Positions 34,593-44,865 of a stretch of DNA of 64,000 nt are shown here, piece after piece. This stretch comes from Eulemur rufifrons (lineage: Eukaryota; Chordata; Mammalia; Primates; Lemuridae), in the NCBI RefSeq assembly GCF_041146395.1, contig NC_090983.1:67361501-67425500 (forward strand), written 5' to 3'. The position numbers were made by a program, and so were the translations under genes. The notes below the pieces were generated by a model that was given only the letters and a program-made list of their open reading frames with translations, was not told the origin of the DNA and made no database searches. How positions within the stretch are numbered: the stretch's first letter is position 1; the number at the start of each line of letters is the position of its first letter.

Positions 34593-35164
34593 TGAGATAG
34601 CTCCCTAAAAAATATTAGTGATTCTCTACTTATTTCCATTTGCCACCTGTGAAATCCTGACGGATAGAGCCCCAAATTTATACTCTGACTTCTAGAGGCC
34701 ACAAAATTATAAAAATCTAGAAAAATCAATGGATTTTCAGATAAAAGGCATGACTGTCCAAAGGTTGTGTGATGTGTGATTTTAATATAGCACACACATT
34801 TACTAATCCTTAATTTTCTAAATTATGATGGCTCTCAGTAAAAAGTGTAATTGAACAGTCTCTGGATGCTTTTATGAAATAAATATTTAGATGATTAATA
34901 AAATTCTCTGACATAATTATTCTATTTGTGCTTATTAAACCTGAGTCTTGGTTTTAGTGGGAATAAACCTTCAGATACACTATCTTCTCTTATAACATAT
35001 TTGAGAGGTTTTACCTTTTAACTGCTGAATCTTTCTTAACAAATTTCAAAATATTAAATTAAGGGTATAAATTGATACTAAAAAAATTTAATTGCTGTTT
35101 CACAATTTTCTCTTATCTTAGATAGGCTATTCCCAGGAAATGTTAATATAATGCTGGAAAAAAT
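34593..35164. other. Unassigned AT-rich tract
   Basis: No gene or confident repeat. Confidence 0.45.
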
Positions 35165-35290
35165 CATTCATTCTTTTACTGATTCATTTATTCTTCAATA
35201 AATCTTTATCGAACCAGATTCTATGCTATGAATAAGAAAATACACCTATCAGCTACAGCAGACCCAGTCTCTGACTGCCTAGATCATAGA
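35165..35290 (-). mobile_element. LINE L2 3' end, antisense
   Basis: 'gattcatttattcttcaata' + 'aatctttatcgaaccagatt' + 'ctatgctatgaataagaaaa' resembles inverted L2 terminus ('ttcattcattcaacaaatatttattgagcgcctactatgtgcc..'). Diverged. Confidence 0.5.
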
Positions 35291-35559
35291 TTATAATGTA
35301 AAGGCTGTATATTGTCCTCAATTTTTAAGGGTTATCAGAATGATTGCTTAACATAGTAATGCTACACATTATTTATATGATGTAAATGAAGGCTTATCAA
35401 AAGGATAATCAAAAGCCTTTCAAAGCTTAAGTAATTGACCTCACAAGTAGTTTCTTCAACCTACGGTGTACCCCCTTTTATAGTTAGATAACAGAAGTTT
35501 ATTTATATAATTGAGTCAATTTATGAGGAGTCATAGAAAATCTAACAATTATGACTAAA
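35291..35559. other. Unassigned AT-rich tract
   Basis: No gene or repeat recognised. Confidence 0.4.
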
Positions 35560-35789
35560 ACTTATAGCTGAATGGTTAAGACCATAGGCTTTGGAATTAA
35601 AAGTATTTGAGTTCAAACTTTGGCTCTAGCTCTGTGACCATAACCAAGATAGCTAGTTAACATCTCAAACCTATTTTCTCCTTTATGAAATAGAAATACC
35701 AGTATACCTTCCCCTATGATGTTTGGAGTATTGTAAGCATTAATGCATATATAATACTTAGCCTGGAGACTGAGTGTAAAATAAACAGC
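35560..35789 (+). mobile_element. MIR SINE, near full length
   Basis: 'tagctgaatggttaagacca' + 'taggctttggaattaaaagt' + 'atttgagttcaaactttggc' + 'tctagctctgtgaccataac' runs from the tRNA-like head, and 'tttgagttcaaac' is the decayed B box. Then come 'catctcaaacctattttctc' + 'ctttatgaaatag' and 'taccttcccctatgatgttt' + 'ggagtattgtaagcat', i.e. core and 3' tail. Confidence 0.85.
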
Positions 35790-35818
35790 TATTATTATTA
35801 TCATCATCATCATCATCA
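35790..35818. repeat. (TTA)n(TCA)n compound microsatellite
   Basis: 'attattattatcatcatcat' + 'catcatca' directly follows the MIR 3' end, where MIR tails often seed simple repeats. In antisense it reads as a Met/Ile run in a 67-codon open frame. Confidence 0.9.
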
Positions 35819-36769
35819 GGACTAAGAAAAGGTTTTAAATATAACCTTACTGATAAGTGAAGGAAACATACACACTAAATAAATTTATACAAGATCAATT
35901 CTAATGCAATTCATCTTTGTTTGAATAACAAAAAGATTAAATATGTGACCCTTATATTAATATATTTATTCATATACAATAGACATTGTAAAAAGCACTT
36001 TTTTGAAGGATGTGGCAATAAAGGTTGATGATGAAAGCAAAATCTGATGATGGACAGATAAAACCATCTCAATCACTCTTTCTTTAATCTCCTCACCATT
36101 GCTTTCCATTACCTCTGTGAAAACTAGTGACTTTTCCCACAATATGCTGAACTTGTGTTAATCGGTTACCAGCTAAGATGCACCCAATGGTTAAGTTGAA
36201 TGTCTATGAAGAATAAGTTATGTTTGTTCCCAAACATGTTTACTTCCAGGGCACACTGTGATAATTATTAACATATAATTTCATATGGTAAGCTAATGAA
36301 ATGAATATAGAAAAAAGAGCCGTTTCTGTTAAAGCACTCAGAAGATGTTCGAAAGACTTAATCAGAGTTGTTTTAAAAATATGATGTCAGTCTGTCAAAT
36401 AGTTTGAAAAATTATAAAAATCTAGAAGGATTCTGCATGCAAGTTGATTTACAAGTTCTCACTTCAACTTTAAGTACCCAGCCTGAAAGTCCTTTGCCTT
36501 ATGGATGTGATGTGTGTAAAGAAGACATACCCAACCAAAGATCTATAATAAAAGAAATGTTCTCAATATTGAATTGAAGACTAGTAAAAAAATTATAATT
36601 CACATTTTTAAGTTAAAATCAATGTTTAATATTTGTATGTGATCTTTAAAAATTTTTCTCTCACTCATCTTTTTGATTTACCTCTCAAATACCACTCTCA
36701 ATTTCATTGGAGTAGAAAACGTCTACCATACTTGATTTGTATTATGCACTACTTTAAATAACCATGTCA
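35819..36769. other. Unassigned AT-rich tract
   Basis: No gene or confident repeat. Confidence 0.45.
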
Positions 36770-36995
36770 TTTGCCCATCAAATCTATTTCTTTCCTTTCC
36801 TCGGCATGCAGCTGGACTCTATTTTCCAGCCTCCTTTGTACTTCAGTGTAGTCATGGACTGGCTCTTGCCCAGGCTTTAAAAGGCAGAGATGTGTATTCA
36901 GGCTCCCTTTCCTACCATCAGCTGGAGGCCGATGATGAGATAGTAGGAAACAGTGGAGTCTCAAGATGGAAGGGGCTTAAATTACCTCACAAAGG
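36770..36995 (+). mobile_element. Possible MLT1-like LTR fragment
   Basis: 'gctggactctattttccagc' + 'ctcctttgtacttcagtgta' + 'gtcatggac' resembles the 'ttcccagactcccttgcagctaggtgtggccatgtgac' segment of MLT1-class repeats, also seen at 43050-43390. The rest is weak. Confidence 0.4.
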
Positions 36996-37024
36996 AAAGC
37001 CACCAGCTAGCCACAAATACATTT

Positions 37025-37135
37025 ATTTGTTTGATTCATTTATTAAACAAATATTTATTAGAATCCACTATGTGTGAGACACTTTGCAAGGTGCCAGGAA
37101 TAAATTAGTAAGCAAAATAAATCCTTACACTCAGG
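37025..37135 (-). mobile_element. LINE L2 3' end, antisense
   Basis: 'gattcatttattaaacaaat' + 'atttattagaatccactatg' + 'tgtgagacactttgcaaggt' + 'gccaggaata' closely follows inverted L2 terminus ('ttcattcaacaaatatttattgagcgcctactatgtgccaggcactg'). Confidence 0.7.
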
Positions 37136-37804
37136 GAGCCAGCTGTACAGTCCTCTATGGGCCATATAGTCATAAACTCCCATTCCTCTCAAAGTGTCTC
37201 AGAGCTATTTCTACGGATTCCCAAAGCATTGCTTTTTAAATATCTGCCATCATAATTACCAGTCATAAATACATTATATATCATGACCCAATATACCCAT
37301 GTGAAAGTTTATAAACATAATACTGTTCTTAGCCTTAATATGTATTATGTGCTCTGGTATTTTCTATTTCAGTCTGGTCAAGTCTGACTTATTCTATTTT
37401 AGTTTTTGAATGGTTATCCAGGAAACTAATTTTACTCTCCACTAATGGACAGCAGCTTATAACTTGAAAAGTGCTTGAAAAGAGATTTCTCTCATGTGCC
37501 TAGACTCTGTCTTTCCCCTCGTGTCCCCAGACTGTTTGCCTTGCTGGAGATGCCCTTCCCTCCTGAGAGTCCTTCTCTGTTTTATGCAAATTTCTGCAAA
37601 TTGTCTTCATAATACCATTCCAGTCTTAAAAAGGACACAGTTTCCCCTTAGCTACTCTTTCCGAACATGGACTAGTGTTCCATAATTTTTTTAGCACAAT
37701 ACATACCAGAGTCTCACTTTTGAAAAAATGTTACTGATGGCTTGAGGATAAAGTAAAGAAAATACAACTATTAGAAATGGCAATTCTACTAAAATATTTA
37801 GAAT
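37136..37804. other. Unassigned tract
   Basis: No gene. A faint L2-like flavour at 37490-37640 ('gccttgctggagatgccctt') was too weak to call. Confidence 0.4.
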
Positions 37805-38018
37805 GAAATTATATTAGTCTGGGGTTACTTTTAAATTAGTCTTAGGGCAGGGAGCGTGGCTGGGATGTAGATGAAACAATAGTGGCCATGAGATGAAAAT
37901 GTGGCAGCTGAGTGACAAGGACAATGGGATTTCATTGTGCTCATCTCCAATTTTTACATGTGTTAGAAATGGTTAATAATAAGAGCTAAAAGAAGACAGA
38001 AAAAGAAAGAAAAACAAA
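37805..38018 (+). repeat. Tandem duplication, copy 1 of a 214-bp unit
   Basis: This unit is followed directly by a second copy at 38019-38232 with one difference in 214 bases (A at 37978, G at 38192). The unit itself looks like an old L1M 3' end: 'gatgaaacaatagtggccat' + 'gagatgaaaatgtggcagct' + 'gagtgac', then 'tttacatgtgttagaaatgg' + 'ttaataataag', compared with the family text also seen at 8450-8575. So it is an old transposon fragment duplicated much later. Confidence 0.95.
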
Positions 38019-38232
38019 GAAATTATATTAGTCTGGGGTTACTTTTAAATTAGTCTTAGGGCAGGGAGCGTGGCTGGGATGTAGATGAAACAATAGTGGC
38101 CATGAGATGAAAATGTGGCAGCTGAGTGACAAGGACAATGGGATTTCATTGTGCTCATCTCCAATTTTTACATGTGTTAGAAATGGTTAATGATAAGAGC
38201 TAAAAGAAGACAGAAAAAGAAAGAAAAACAAA
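38019..38232 (+). repeat. Tandem duplication, copy 2 of a 214-bp unit
   Basis: Second copy, 213/214 identical to 37805-38018. The two bases GA at the start of the unit also follow the end of copy 2 (38233-38234), giving a 2-bp microhomology at the junction. Copy 2 runs into a long purine-rich tract. Confidence 0.95.
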
Positions 38233-38320
38233 GAGGGAGGGAGGGAAGAAAAGAGAAGCAGAAAAAGTGAAGATGAGAGGGAGGAAGAGAAAAGGAAAAA
38301 AGGAAGGAAGGGAAGGGACC
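38205..38320. repeat. Purine-rich (GAAA/GGAA)n tract
   Basis: About 115 bases almost entirely A and G ('gagggagggagggaag', 'aaggaaggaagggaaggg'). It starts in the end of copy 2 of the tandem duplication. The 64-codon minus-strand frame here is low-complexity Leu/Pro/Ser. Confidence 0.92.
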
Positions 38321-38822
38321 ACTTATAACCCACGTGCCCAAATTTGACCTCAGACCACTTAACTGAGTCAAGCCCCTATAACTTCCACATGGCCGGACCT
38401 AACATTCTTCCCATCTCTGAGAACAAGCACTTTTTTTATACCTGCATGCTGAAAAGGACCCCCAGTATGACTCTCCCAGAATAAAAGAGACTTCTTACTT
38501 GAAGATGGAGATGACTGATAACTTTTTGATTGGCTGATGTTTTAGCTTTGAAATCTTTTAGGTCCAATTTCCATAGACATGTGCACGTGAATATATGTAA
38601 TGACTGTTCCTTGTATATATAAATTTTCTTAAAATCTTCTCTGAAAGAAGCTGGTATTTCCAGCCTCCCCCTTTTATGAGACCATAAAGAGGAGCGTGTG
38701 TGTGCTTTGCTACCGAATATCATTTTCAGACCATTGTCCAAACAGTACTTCCCAAAAACCTCCCCTCTGTTTATATATACTCACTATATCCTCAGTACTA
38801 TCTGTTTTGGCCTACAGAGTAT
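38321..38822. other. Unassigned tract
   Basis: No gene or confident repeat. The 101-codon frame at 38436-38741 (minus) has no recognisable domain. Confidence 0.4.
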
Positions 38823-39232
38823 TGTCTTAGTCTGTTTGTGTTGCTATAAAGGAATACCTGAAGCTGAGTAATTTATAAAGAAAAGAGAATTCTTTTGCTC
38901 ACAGTTCCGCAGTTTGTACAAGAAGCATGGCACTGGCATCTGCTCGGCTTCTGTTGAGGGTGGAAGACAAAAGGGAGCTGCATATGCAGAGATCACATGG
39001 TGAGAAAGGAAGCAAGAGAGAGGGGAGGAGGGTACCAGGGATTTTTTAAACAACCAGTTTTTGCAAGAACTAAGAGAGTGAGAACTCACTCATTGCCACA
39101 AGAATGGCATTAAGCCATTTATGAGGGATCTGCCCCCAGGATTCAAACAACTCCCATTGGGTCCCATCTTCAACGCTAGGGATCAAATTTCAACATGAGA
39201 TTTGGAGGGGACAAACAAACCAAACTATAGCA
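38823..39232 (-). mobile_element. THE1/MST-type MaLR LTR, antisense
   Basis: A complete ~410-bp LTR in reverse: 'gtctgtttgtgttgctataa' + 'aggaatacctgaagctgagt' + 'aatttataaagaaaagagaa', 'cacagttccgcagtttgtac' + 'aagaagcatggc', 'tttaaacaaccag', 'gagaactcactcattgccac', 'gggtcccatcttcaacgcta' and 'caacatgagatttggagggg' + 'aca'. It begins TG and ends CA. The flanks are AGTAT (38818-38822) and AGTAT (39233-39237), a perfect 5-bp target duplication. No internal retroviral sequence, so it is a solo LTR. Confidence 0.93.
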
Positions 39233-39289
39233 AGTATTCTATCCTCTGTAAAGATTTTAGAATTTGACTTATTACTCTTAGCTATAGTA

Positions 39290-39560
39290 AATTATAATTG
39301 TTCAACAAATATTCTCTCCTCCTTTCCTCACCCTGCCTCCAGAGAAGGAATATACCTCTCTGTCCAATTGACTTTGAGCTTAGTCATGTGGTCTTTTGTG
39401 GCCAATGGGATGTTAGAAGATGTGATGAGACCAGAGACCTGAATGACTGATCAGAGACTTGCAGGGTTATGTTCATCCCCTGGAACTCCTACATTTTGCC
39501 ATGAGAAGAATATGCCTCTGGTAGCCACTAGATATATTTGACAAGGTAATGCAAGACAGA
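39290..39560 (+). mobile_element. MLT1-like MaLR LTR fragment
   Basis: 'ttgactttgagcttagtcat' + 'gtggtcttttgtggccaatg' + 'ggatgttagaagatgtgatg' is the typical MLT1 5' part ('gctttgggcttggccatgtgacttgctttggccaatgggatgttagcagacgtgac'). The opening 'gttcaacaaatattctctcc' is echoed at 40756, the start of a related LTR. The 3' part is lost or diverged. Confidence 0.72.
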
Positions 39561-39964
39561 GATGAGCTCAGAAAATAATTGGCTGGTTTAAAAGAGAATT
39601 TAAAGAGCATATAGAGAACCCAGAGATTTCAGGGTTGGAAAATGAAATTGTTACTCACCACATCAAATGTATAACCTTTATGACAGCCTCAGGAAAAAGA
39701 CAAAATTCAGGTACTGATAATAAATCATGATCTTACTGTAAAGATTAAGTCAAAGATGTGGCTATAAACACCCTTTGGAAAGAGTTATAAATTAAGATGT
39801 TATAAATTAAGCTGTTAAAAAAAACTTTATGTGTTCTTAAGTCTAGTAGTTGCTTTCAGCTGGATTAAGGGGGTCCTAGAAAGTTTAAGGGTGGTTACAT
39901 GTAAACATAATGAATTTAAAGTGCCATTTTTAAGACTAGAGAAAGAGGCATGTCTCCAAAAGAA
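39561..39964. other. Unassigned tract
   Basis: No gene. A short imperfect direct repeat ('gttataaattaagatgttat' + 'aaattaagctgttaa') lies near 39783-39816. Confidence 0.45.
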
Positions 39965-39967
39965 TTG

Positions 39968-40048
39968 TGAGTGACTTATGCCAGTAATCCTAGCACTTTG
40001 GGAGGCCAGGGTGGAAGGATTCCTTGAGGCCAGGAGTTTGAGAACTGA
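39968..40048 (+). mobile_element. Alu-monomer fragment (FLAM/Alu left arm)
   Basis: 'gacttatgccagtaatccta' + 'gcactttgggaggccagggt' + 'ggaaggattccttgaggcca' + 'ggagtttgagaac' is the first ~80 bp of an Alu or 7SL-derived left monomer, truncated at the 3' end with no A-rich tail. It could be an old free left monomer or a broken Alu. Confidence 0.88.
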
Positions 40049-40755
40049 GTATGGCTTTGAGCAATTGAATTTGACTTGAATCAAATACATAGAAAATCAA
40101 GAAGGTTTTTGAGTGAACTCTTGGCAATAGCATCACCAGCATGGACTGAACAAAAGGAGATTTAATCAGTTTGAGAGGTTAAAAAAACCACTGTGCCCCC
40201 AATTTTTTCTGCAGCCTGAAAGTAGGTTCAGTGAATTGTTCAGAGGCCAAGACCGGCATATTCTTCAAAGCTTGCTTTCAAAATGGCCCAGAAGACTGAA
40301 AGTAAAGGAGGAGTGGATTCGGGAGCCATGGAGTATAATAAACTGTGTAGGTGCTCCCAGGGAGGAGCTCTAGGACAAAATCAAGCAATATCCTCTACCC
40401 TAAGGGGGCCTGGCAACATTAAATCAACTGGATTTAAAAACCACAAAGGACTACTGACTGCTGCATGCCTCCCATTCCTGCTTTCTTGAATGAATTCATT
40501 GCAGTTATCCTTTCCTTATTCTATTATTGTTCTATTATTGCTTTGAATTTGCATGTATTGGATTGGGAGTTAGAGGGCCAACAACCTGTCTTTTCAGTGT
40601 ATAGGACTCTACATAAAAAAAAAAAAATGCAACTGCGGCTATGCAGATGATAAAATCTAGTTTCAAGCCTGATGCCATGATGGGATGACACTTTGGGGAT
40701 TCCCAAAGTGGACCTGAGTATATTTTACACATAAGAGGGGCATGAATATTTATGA
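40049..40755. other. Unassigned tract
   Basis: No gene or confident repeat. A 13-base A-run lies at about 40615-40627. Open frames (40283-40489, 40465-40759) have no recognisable domain. Confidence 0.4.
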
Positions 40756-41185
40756 ACAACAGGACAGATTATTGTTGAACAAATACCTTCTCTTCACTAC
40801 CCCACCTCCATGGGGAGGAAGTAGAAGTCTCCATAGCATTCATTCTGGACTTAGTCATATGACATGTTTCAGCCAACAGGATATAAGCTGACATGACTTG
40901 AAATGAAGCTAAAAATGCATTTGCACAGGTAGGCTTGCCCTCCTGCACTTCACCTTTTACCATGAGAATAATATATATCATGTAATTGCTAGTCCCAGGA
41001 AGATGAGAGATGAGAAACAGACTTTAATCCAATTCTAAGTTTTCAGTCATACTCCTCTGAAACCAGGCAAGACCGGCTGAACCCACCCCAGATGCTGACA
41101 AATGAGTGAAAAACAATTGCTTATTTTTTGAAGCCACTGGTTTTTGGGGTGGTATGTTACAAGGGATTATTGTCACTCAGAACTA
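40756..41185 (+). mobile_element. MLT1-like MaLR LTR
   Basis: 'catggggaggaagtagaagt', 'attctggacttagtcatatg' + 'acatgtttcagccaacagga' + 'tataagctgacatgac' and the 3' part 'tgctgacaaatgagtg', 'ttttttgaagccactggttt' + 'ttggggtggtatgttac' match the 5' and 3' landmarks of MLT1 LTRs ('ggccaatgggatgttagcagacgtgac .. ttgttttaagccactaagttttggggtggtttgtta'). Near full length, same family and orientation as 39290-39560. No internal genes. Confidence 0.8.
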
Positions 41186-41284
41186 AAAAAATGCACTAAC
41201 TGGCCTTTCAGTACACCAACATCCATGTTTCTGACTTTCGCAATAACCTGGCAATGTAATTCCTTTGTCTCCATTCTAAGTAAA

Positions 41285-41500
41285 TGGAGGCTGCTTAGTT
41301 TAGCATTGGGCTTTAACCTAAGACACAAGGATTTGAACCTCAACCTGGTCATTTTCTGGTTGTATGCCTTTCAAAATGACCTATCTTTTTTGAATTTTAG
41401 TTTCCTAATCTACAAAATGGTAACGTTTATACCTAATATATAAAATTGGCATGAGGATAAAATAAAATATGTAAGAACATAAAGTCAGTCAACAAATAAT
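41285..41500 (+). mobile_element. MIR SINE
   Basis: 'ggatttgaacctcaacctgg' (tRNA-like B-box region), 'gttgtatgcctttcaaaatg' + 'acc', 'ttttagtttcctaatctaca' + 'aaatggtaacg' and 'ggcatgaggataaaataaaa' + 'tatgtaagaacat' follow MIR from head to tail. The 99-codon frame at 41144-41443 spans it and is not a gene. Confidence 0.8.
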
Positions 41501-42837
41501 TGTTTTAATTTTGTTTTCAAATTCTTCCAGATCATGAGAGTCAACAGATAATTATATCTCTACTATATGCTATATATTATGTGAGGCTTTGGATGTAAAG
41601 GACTTCACTCTCATATAGTTTACTGACTAGTAAAGAATTCAGATATAAACTCATCTCCGAAAACTAATTAAAAGTGGCATATTTTGGTCTCCATGAAGTT
41701 TAGAGTCTAGAGTGAAAGTCAGGTTTGAAAACTCATACAAAAAAAAAAAAAAAAGAGAGAGAGAGAGAATGCATGGCCAGACAACTCACATTAGACCACA
41801 TCAGATTATGCCAGACCTACTAAAGCAGCATCTATAGGAGAAAACTCAGAGACAAGGTCAGTAGCAGGTCTGTGGACCCCATTTTCCATTCATTCTGTGG
41901 CAGCACACACAGAGGTAGAGCTGTCAGACAACAGACTCCAAAAGGCAAATCCTTGCAGTGCTTTTAAGGCACATAATTAAAAAGAACCATTCCTTCCAAT
42001 GATTTGATCAGAAGACCATGCTAATGAATGAAGCAGTAAGCTAGAGGAAGGACTCACCACATTAATATCCATGGTTGGGTCTGGGGTTGAATTCCGAGGA
42101 TCTTTACAGGAGGTCTACTCTTTCTCTTAGGTGACAGCCTGCAGGGGATCAGCCTTGTTCAAGTTATCCCTTACGTCTCAGTCCAAGCCCCTGTTCCTAA
42201 AGGGTGACCTCTAAGCATCAAGCCACTCTGTTAGTGACCCTCCCCATTTCAACCTATAATATCTGATAAGCTGGTTCCCGGTATTCCCATAGGAGATGCA
42301 GGAAGATGGCTAGGAATTCTGGGTGACCACATCCAGGGCACAAATCCTGTACATCTGAAGCAGATGGAAGAGGGGCATCTGTCATGTTAGCCTCAAAAGC
42401 ACATATTGTTCATGCCACGGAGTTTAACAAGGCTGGCATCTAGGCTGAATTCCTAAGGTCTAGGAAATGCTAACTAAGACCTATAACATTGCTCCCAAGT
42501 CTATTCCAATGATTAGGGAACTTTTGTTTTTCTGAAGCAGAGATGAATTATACTACATGGGTTACTCAGCCTTAGGCACTGGGATCTACTCTTAAGAGTC
42601 TCCTTGGCTGGCACTGGGAGGTATCATTTGACAGAGTTTTCCAGCAGTCCAGGAGGTGCAAGGATGTGGAAAATCATGTTTGCCAACCTAAAACATAGAT
42701 GCTAATCCACTTCCTGAAATGTACATTAAATTATTACTTAGAGTCCCCCGTTGCTATACATGAAAGAATTTACTTTTAATGATTTCATGCTTTTTAATCA
42801 ATCAAGCTGCAATGACATATAGAAAAACACTAGGCCT
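41501..42837. other. Unassigned tract
   Basis: No gene. An A-run followed by (GA)n lies at 41739-41768. The 41770-42720 part is less AT-rich and may contain an LTR or other relic that I cannot name. Confidence 0.4.
41739..41768. repeat. (A)n(GA)n simple repeat
   Basis: A run of about 16 As passing into GA dinucleotides. Confidence 0.9.
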
Positions 42838-42840
42838 AGG

Positions 42841-42965
42841 TTCTTTTTTCCTTCCTACTTTCCTTCTCTCCCCCCCTTCTCTTCCCCTCCCTCCTTCCCT
42901 CTCTCCCTCCCTTCCCTCTCGTCTTTCTTCCCTCCTTCCCTCCTTCTTCCCTTCCTTCCCTACCA
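42841..42965. repeat. Pyrimidine-rich (CCTT)n tract
   Basis: About 120 bases of almost only C and T ('ctccctccttccctctctcc' and similar). The Ser/Pro/Leu-rich 68-codon frame at 42779-42985 comes from this tract and is not a gene. Confidence 0.93.
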
Positions 42966-43049
42966 CCAACTCATCTTCCCCCTAAGATCTAGTCTTGTTT
43001 TAATGCCTATTTTGATAACCTGCTCTGGGAGAGGATTACAGTTACCTCT

Positions 43050-43390
43050 TTACTGTCTATTCTATTTTTCCCTCGTAACTTAAAATAAAAGACATTTCCC
43101 AGACTCCCTTTTAATTGGGTATAACTATGTGACCTAAGTTCTGGCCAAAGAGATGTAAGATAAAGCTATTAGGTTGTTGCTCTATGCAAGTCTCTCTAAA
43201 GAGGGTGCTAGGGTATAGCCCTTTGTTTTTCCTTCTTTCTGCCATCTGGAATACAGATGTGAATGCTGGAGCATGAGCAACCTTGTAAACAAAACACAAA
43301 AATTCTTAGCTTCATTAAGGATGATGGTTGATCATAAAAATAGAAGGAACTTGAGGCCATGACTATTTTGTAGATCCACTATGTAACAGT
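43050..43390 (+). mobile_element. MLT1-like LTR fragment
   Basis: 'acatttcccagactcccttt' + 'taattgggtataactatgtg' + 'acctaagttctggccaaaga' + 'gatgtaaga' and 'ttttccttctttctgccatc' + 'tggaatacagatgtgaatgc' + 'tggagcatgagcaacc' match a common MaLR/MLT-class repeat ('ctcccttgcagctaggtgtggccatgtgactaagttctggccaatgggatgtgagc'). Subfamily uncertain. Confidence 0.7.
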
Positions 43391-43914
43391 CTTGATTGCC
43401 ACTACCTCTTCACTCTTCACATGCATGGGAGAAATTATCTTCTATATTATTTAGTCACTGGTCTTTGTAATTAACCATAAAATATAATTCCTAATTGTCA
43501 CACTCATTGCTGATCTAAAGCTCTCTAAGATAAGGTCTCTATGCAATTTATTTCCAATCTCATTATAAAACACTAGAGTTTTAACTCTGAACCATAGTCC
43601 TATGACTAGTTCTTTGCTTGCTAGTGGCTATCATTCTTCTCTAATGTAACTGGATCTTGTAATAGAGTTTACTTCTAGCTTTCCTATTCATGTCTCAAAC
43701 TCACTGTCAGAATATCCATGTTATTTTATTGTACTCTTATTACCTGCCTACCCTATGACCTCTGGTCTCTGGTCCTAGCTTTTGAGTTCCAAATCTAAGA
43801 TGGAACTTCCTCCTACAACTTGAAGCTTCCCCCAGCACAAGTTAGGTCTAGTAACATCCTGGCTTCCCTGACTCTGCCTAGCACCACTGCTCCGAACCTG
43901 GCGTTTATTCAGAT
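43391..43914. other. Unassigned tract
   Basis: No gene. Pyrimidine-rich and perhaps further L2, but not matched. Confidence 0.4.
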
Positions 43915-44110
43915 AGACACAGAAATAGTACAAACGCATTTCCCATGTCTACCAAGTAAAGTCCAGAATTTTCGACCTGACATATCAGAACTTGCCCCAA
44001 TCGAAACTATCATTCCAATATTTTCTCCCACTACTATCTTATAATCGTTATTTTTGTTTTACTTATTCATCTCTATGCTGTTCCTTGCATTCCACTGCAT
44101 CCTTCTGAGT
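43915..44110 (+). mobile_element. LINE L2 fragment
   Basis: 'aagtaaagtccagaattttc' + 'gacctgacatatcagaactt' + 'gccccaatcgaaactatcat' + 'tccaatattttctcccacta' matches L2 text 'taaagtccaaaatcctt..gacattcaaggcccttcacgatctggccccaaactatcattccagccttatctcccacta'. The 74-codon frame at 43820-44044 is L2 read-through. Confidence 0.8.
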
Positions 44111-44144
44111 TTGCAAGTGCTCTTATTTCTGCTTTCAAAATATA

Positions 44145-44865
44145 TCCAAAACCTCACTCTTGTCACTCTTTATTTCACTTAGCATCATGGTCAAGCTATT
44201 ATCACCTAGATTACTATAATAAATTACTGAAATATCTCACTGCTTCTTTTACGGTCTTAGTCCATTCATAACACAACAACCAGAGTGTTCTTTTCGAAAT
44301 GCAGTGATCATGTCTCTCAAATAGCTTTGCACCACACATATAGTCCAAAGTGCTCATGAGGATTTATGACGTGTAGTCCTCCTACCCTCTCTGACTTCAT
44401 TTCCTGGTATTGTCATTTTGTTCAGTGAACTTCAGGTTACTGATTTCATCATTATTCTTCAAACACAAGTAAACTACTGCCTGTGAACTTGAATATTTTT
44501 CTCTCTTGGAATTCTCTTCCGTCAGATATTCACATTGCTCCAATCTCTACTTGAATCAGGTCTTAACAAATGCCATTGCCTTGGATAGTCTTACACTGAC
44601 CATGTCAAGTATAATACTCCTCTGTCATTATGTATTGTCTCACCCTGATTTATTGTTCTTTCTTCATAGTCCTCATCATTATTTGAGGGCAAATTTGTTT
44701 ACTTTTTCGTCCGCGTCATTCTCTAACTTCAGTGAACGTGCTATGATAGCAGGAACTTTGTGTTTTTTGTTTTGCTTTTGTTTTTGCCCCTTCTGTTCTC
44801 AGCATACGAGCAAAGTCTAGCGTGTAGGTTGTACTCAGAAAGCATTTGCTATTGAATGAATAAGA
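44145..44865 (+). mobile_element. LINE L2, ORF2 tail and 3' end
   Basis: 'caaccagagtgttcttttcg' + 'aaatgcagtgatcatgtctc', 'tatagtccaaagtgctcatg', 'ctaccctctctgacttcatt', 'cttggaattctcttccgtca', 'gatagcaggaactttgtg' and the tail 'actcagaaagcatttgctat' + 'tgaatgaataag' follow L2 in order. Frames are broken. This lies next to another L2 piece at 43915 and may be the same or a second insertion. Confidence 0.8.

Noticed and set aside
40283..40489. 68-codon frame beginning 'MAQKTESKGG', which looks protein-like
   Set aside because: No matching family comes to mind, no exon signals or conservation evidence, and the frame is short.
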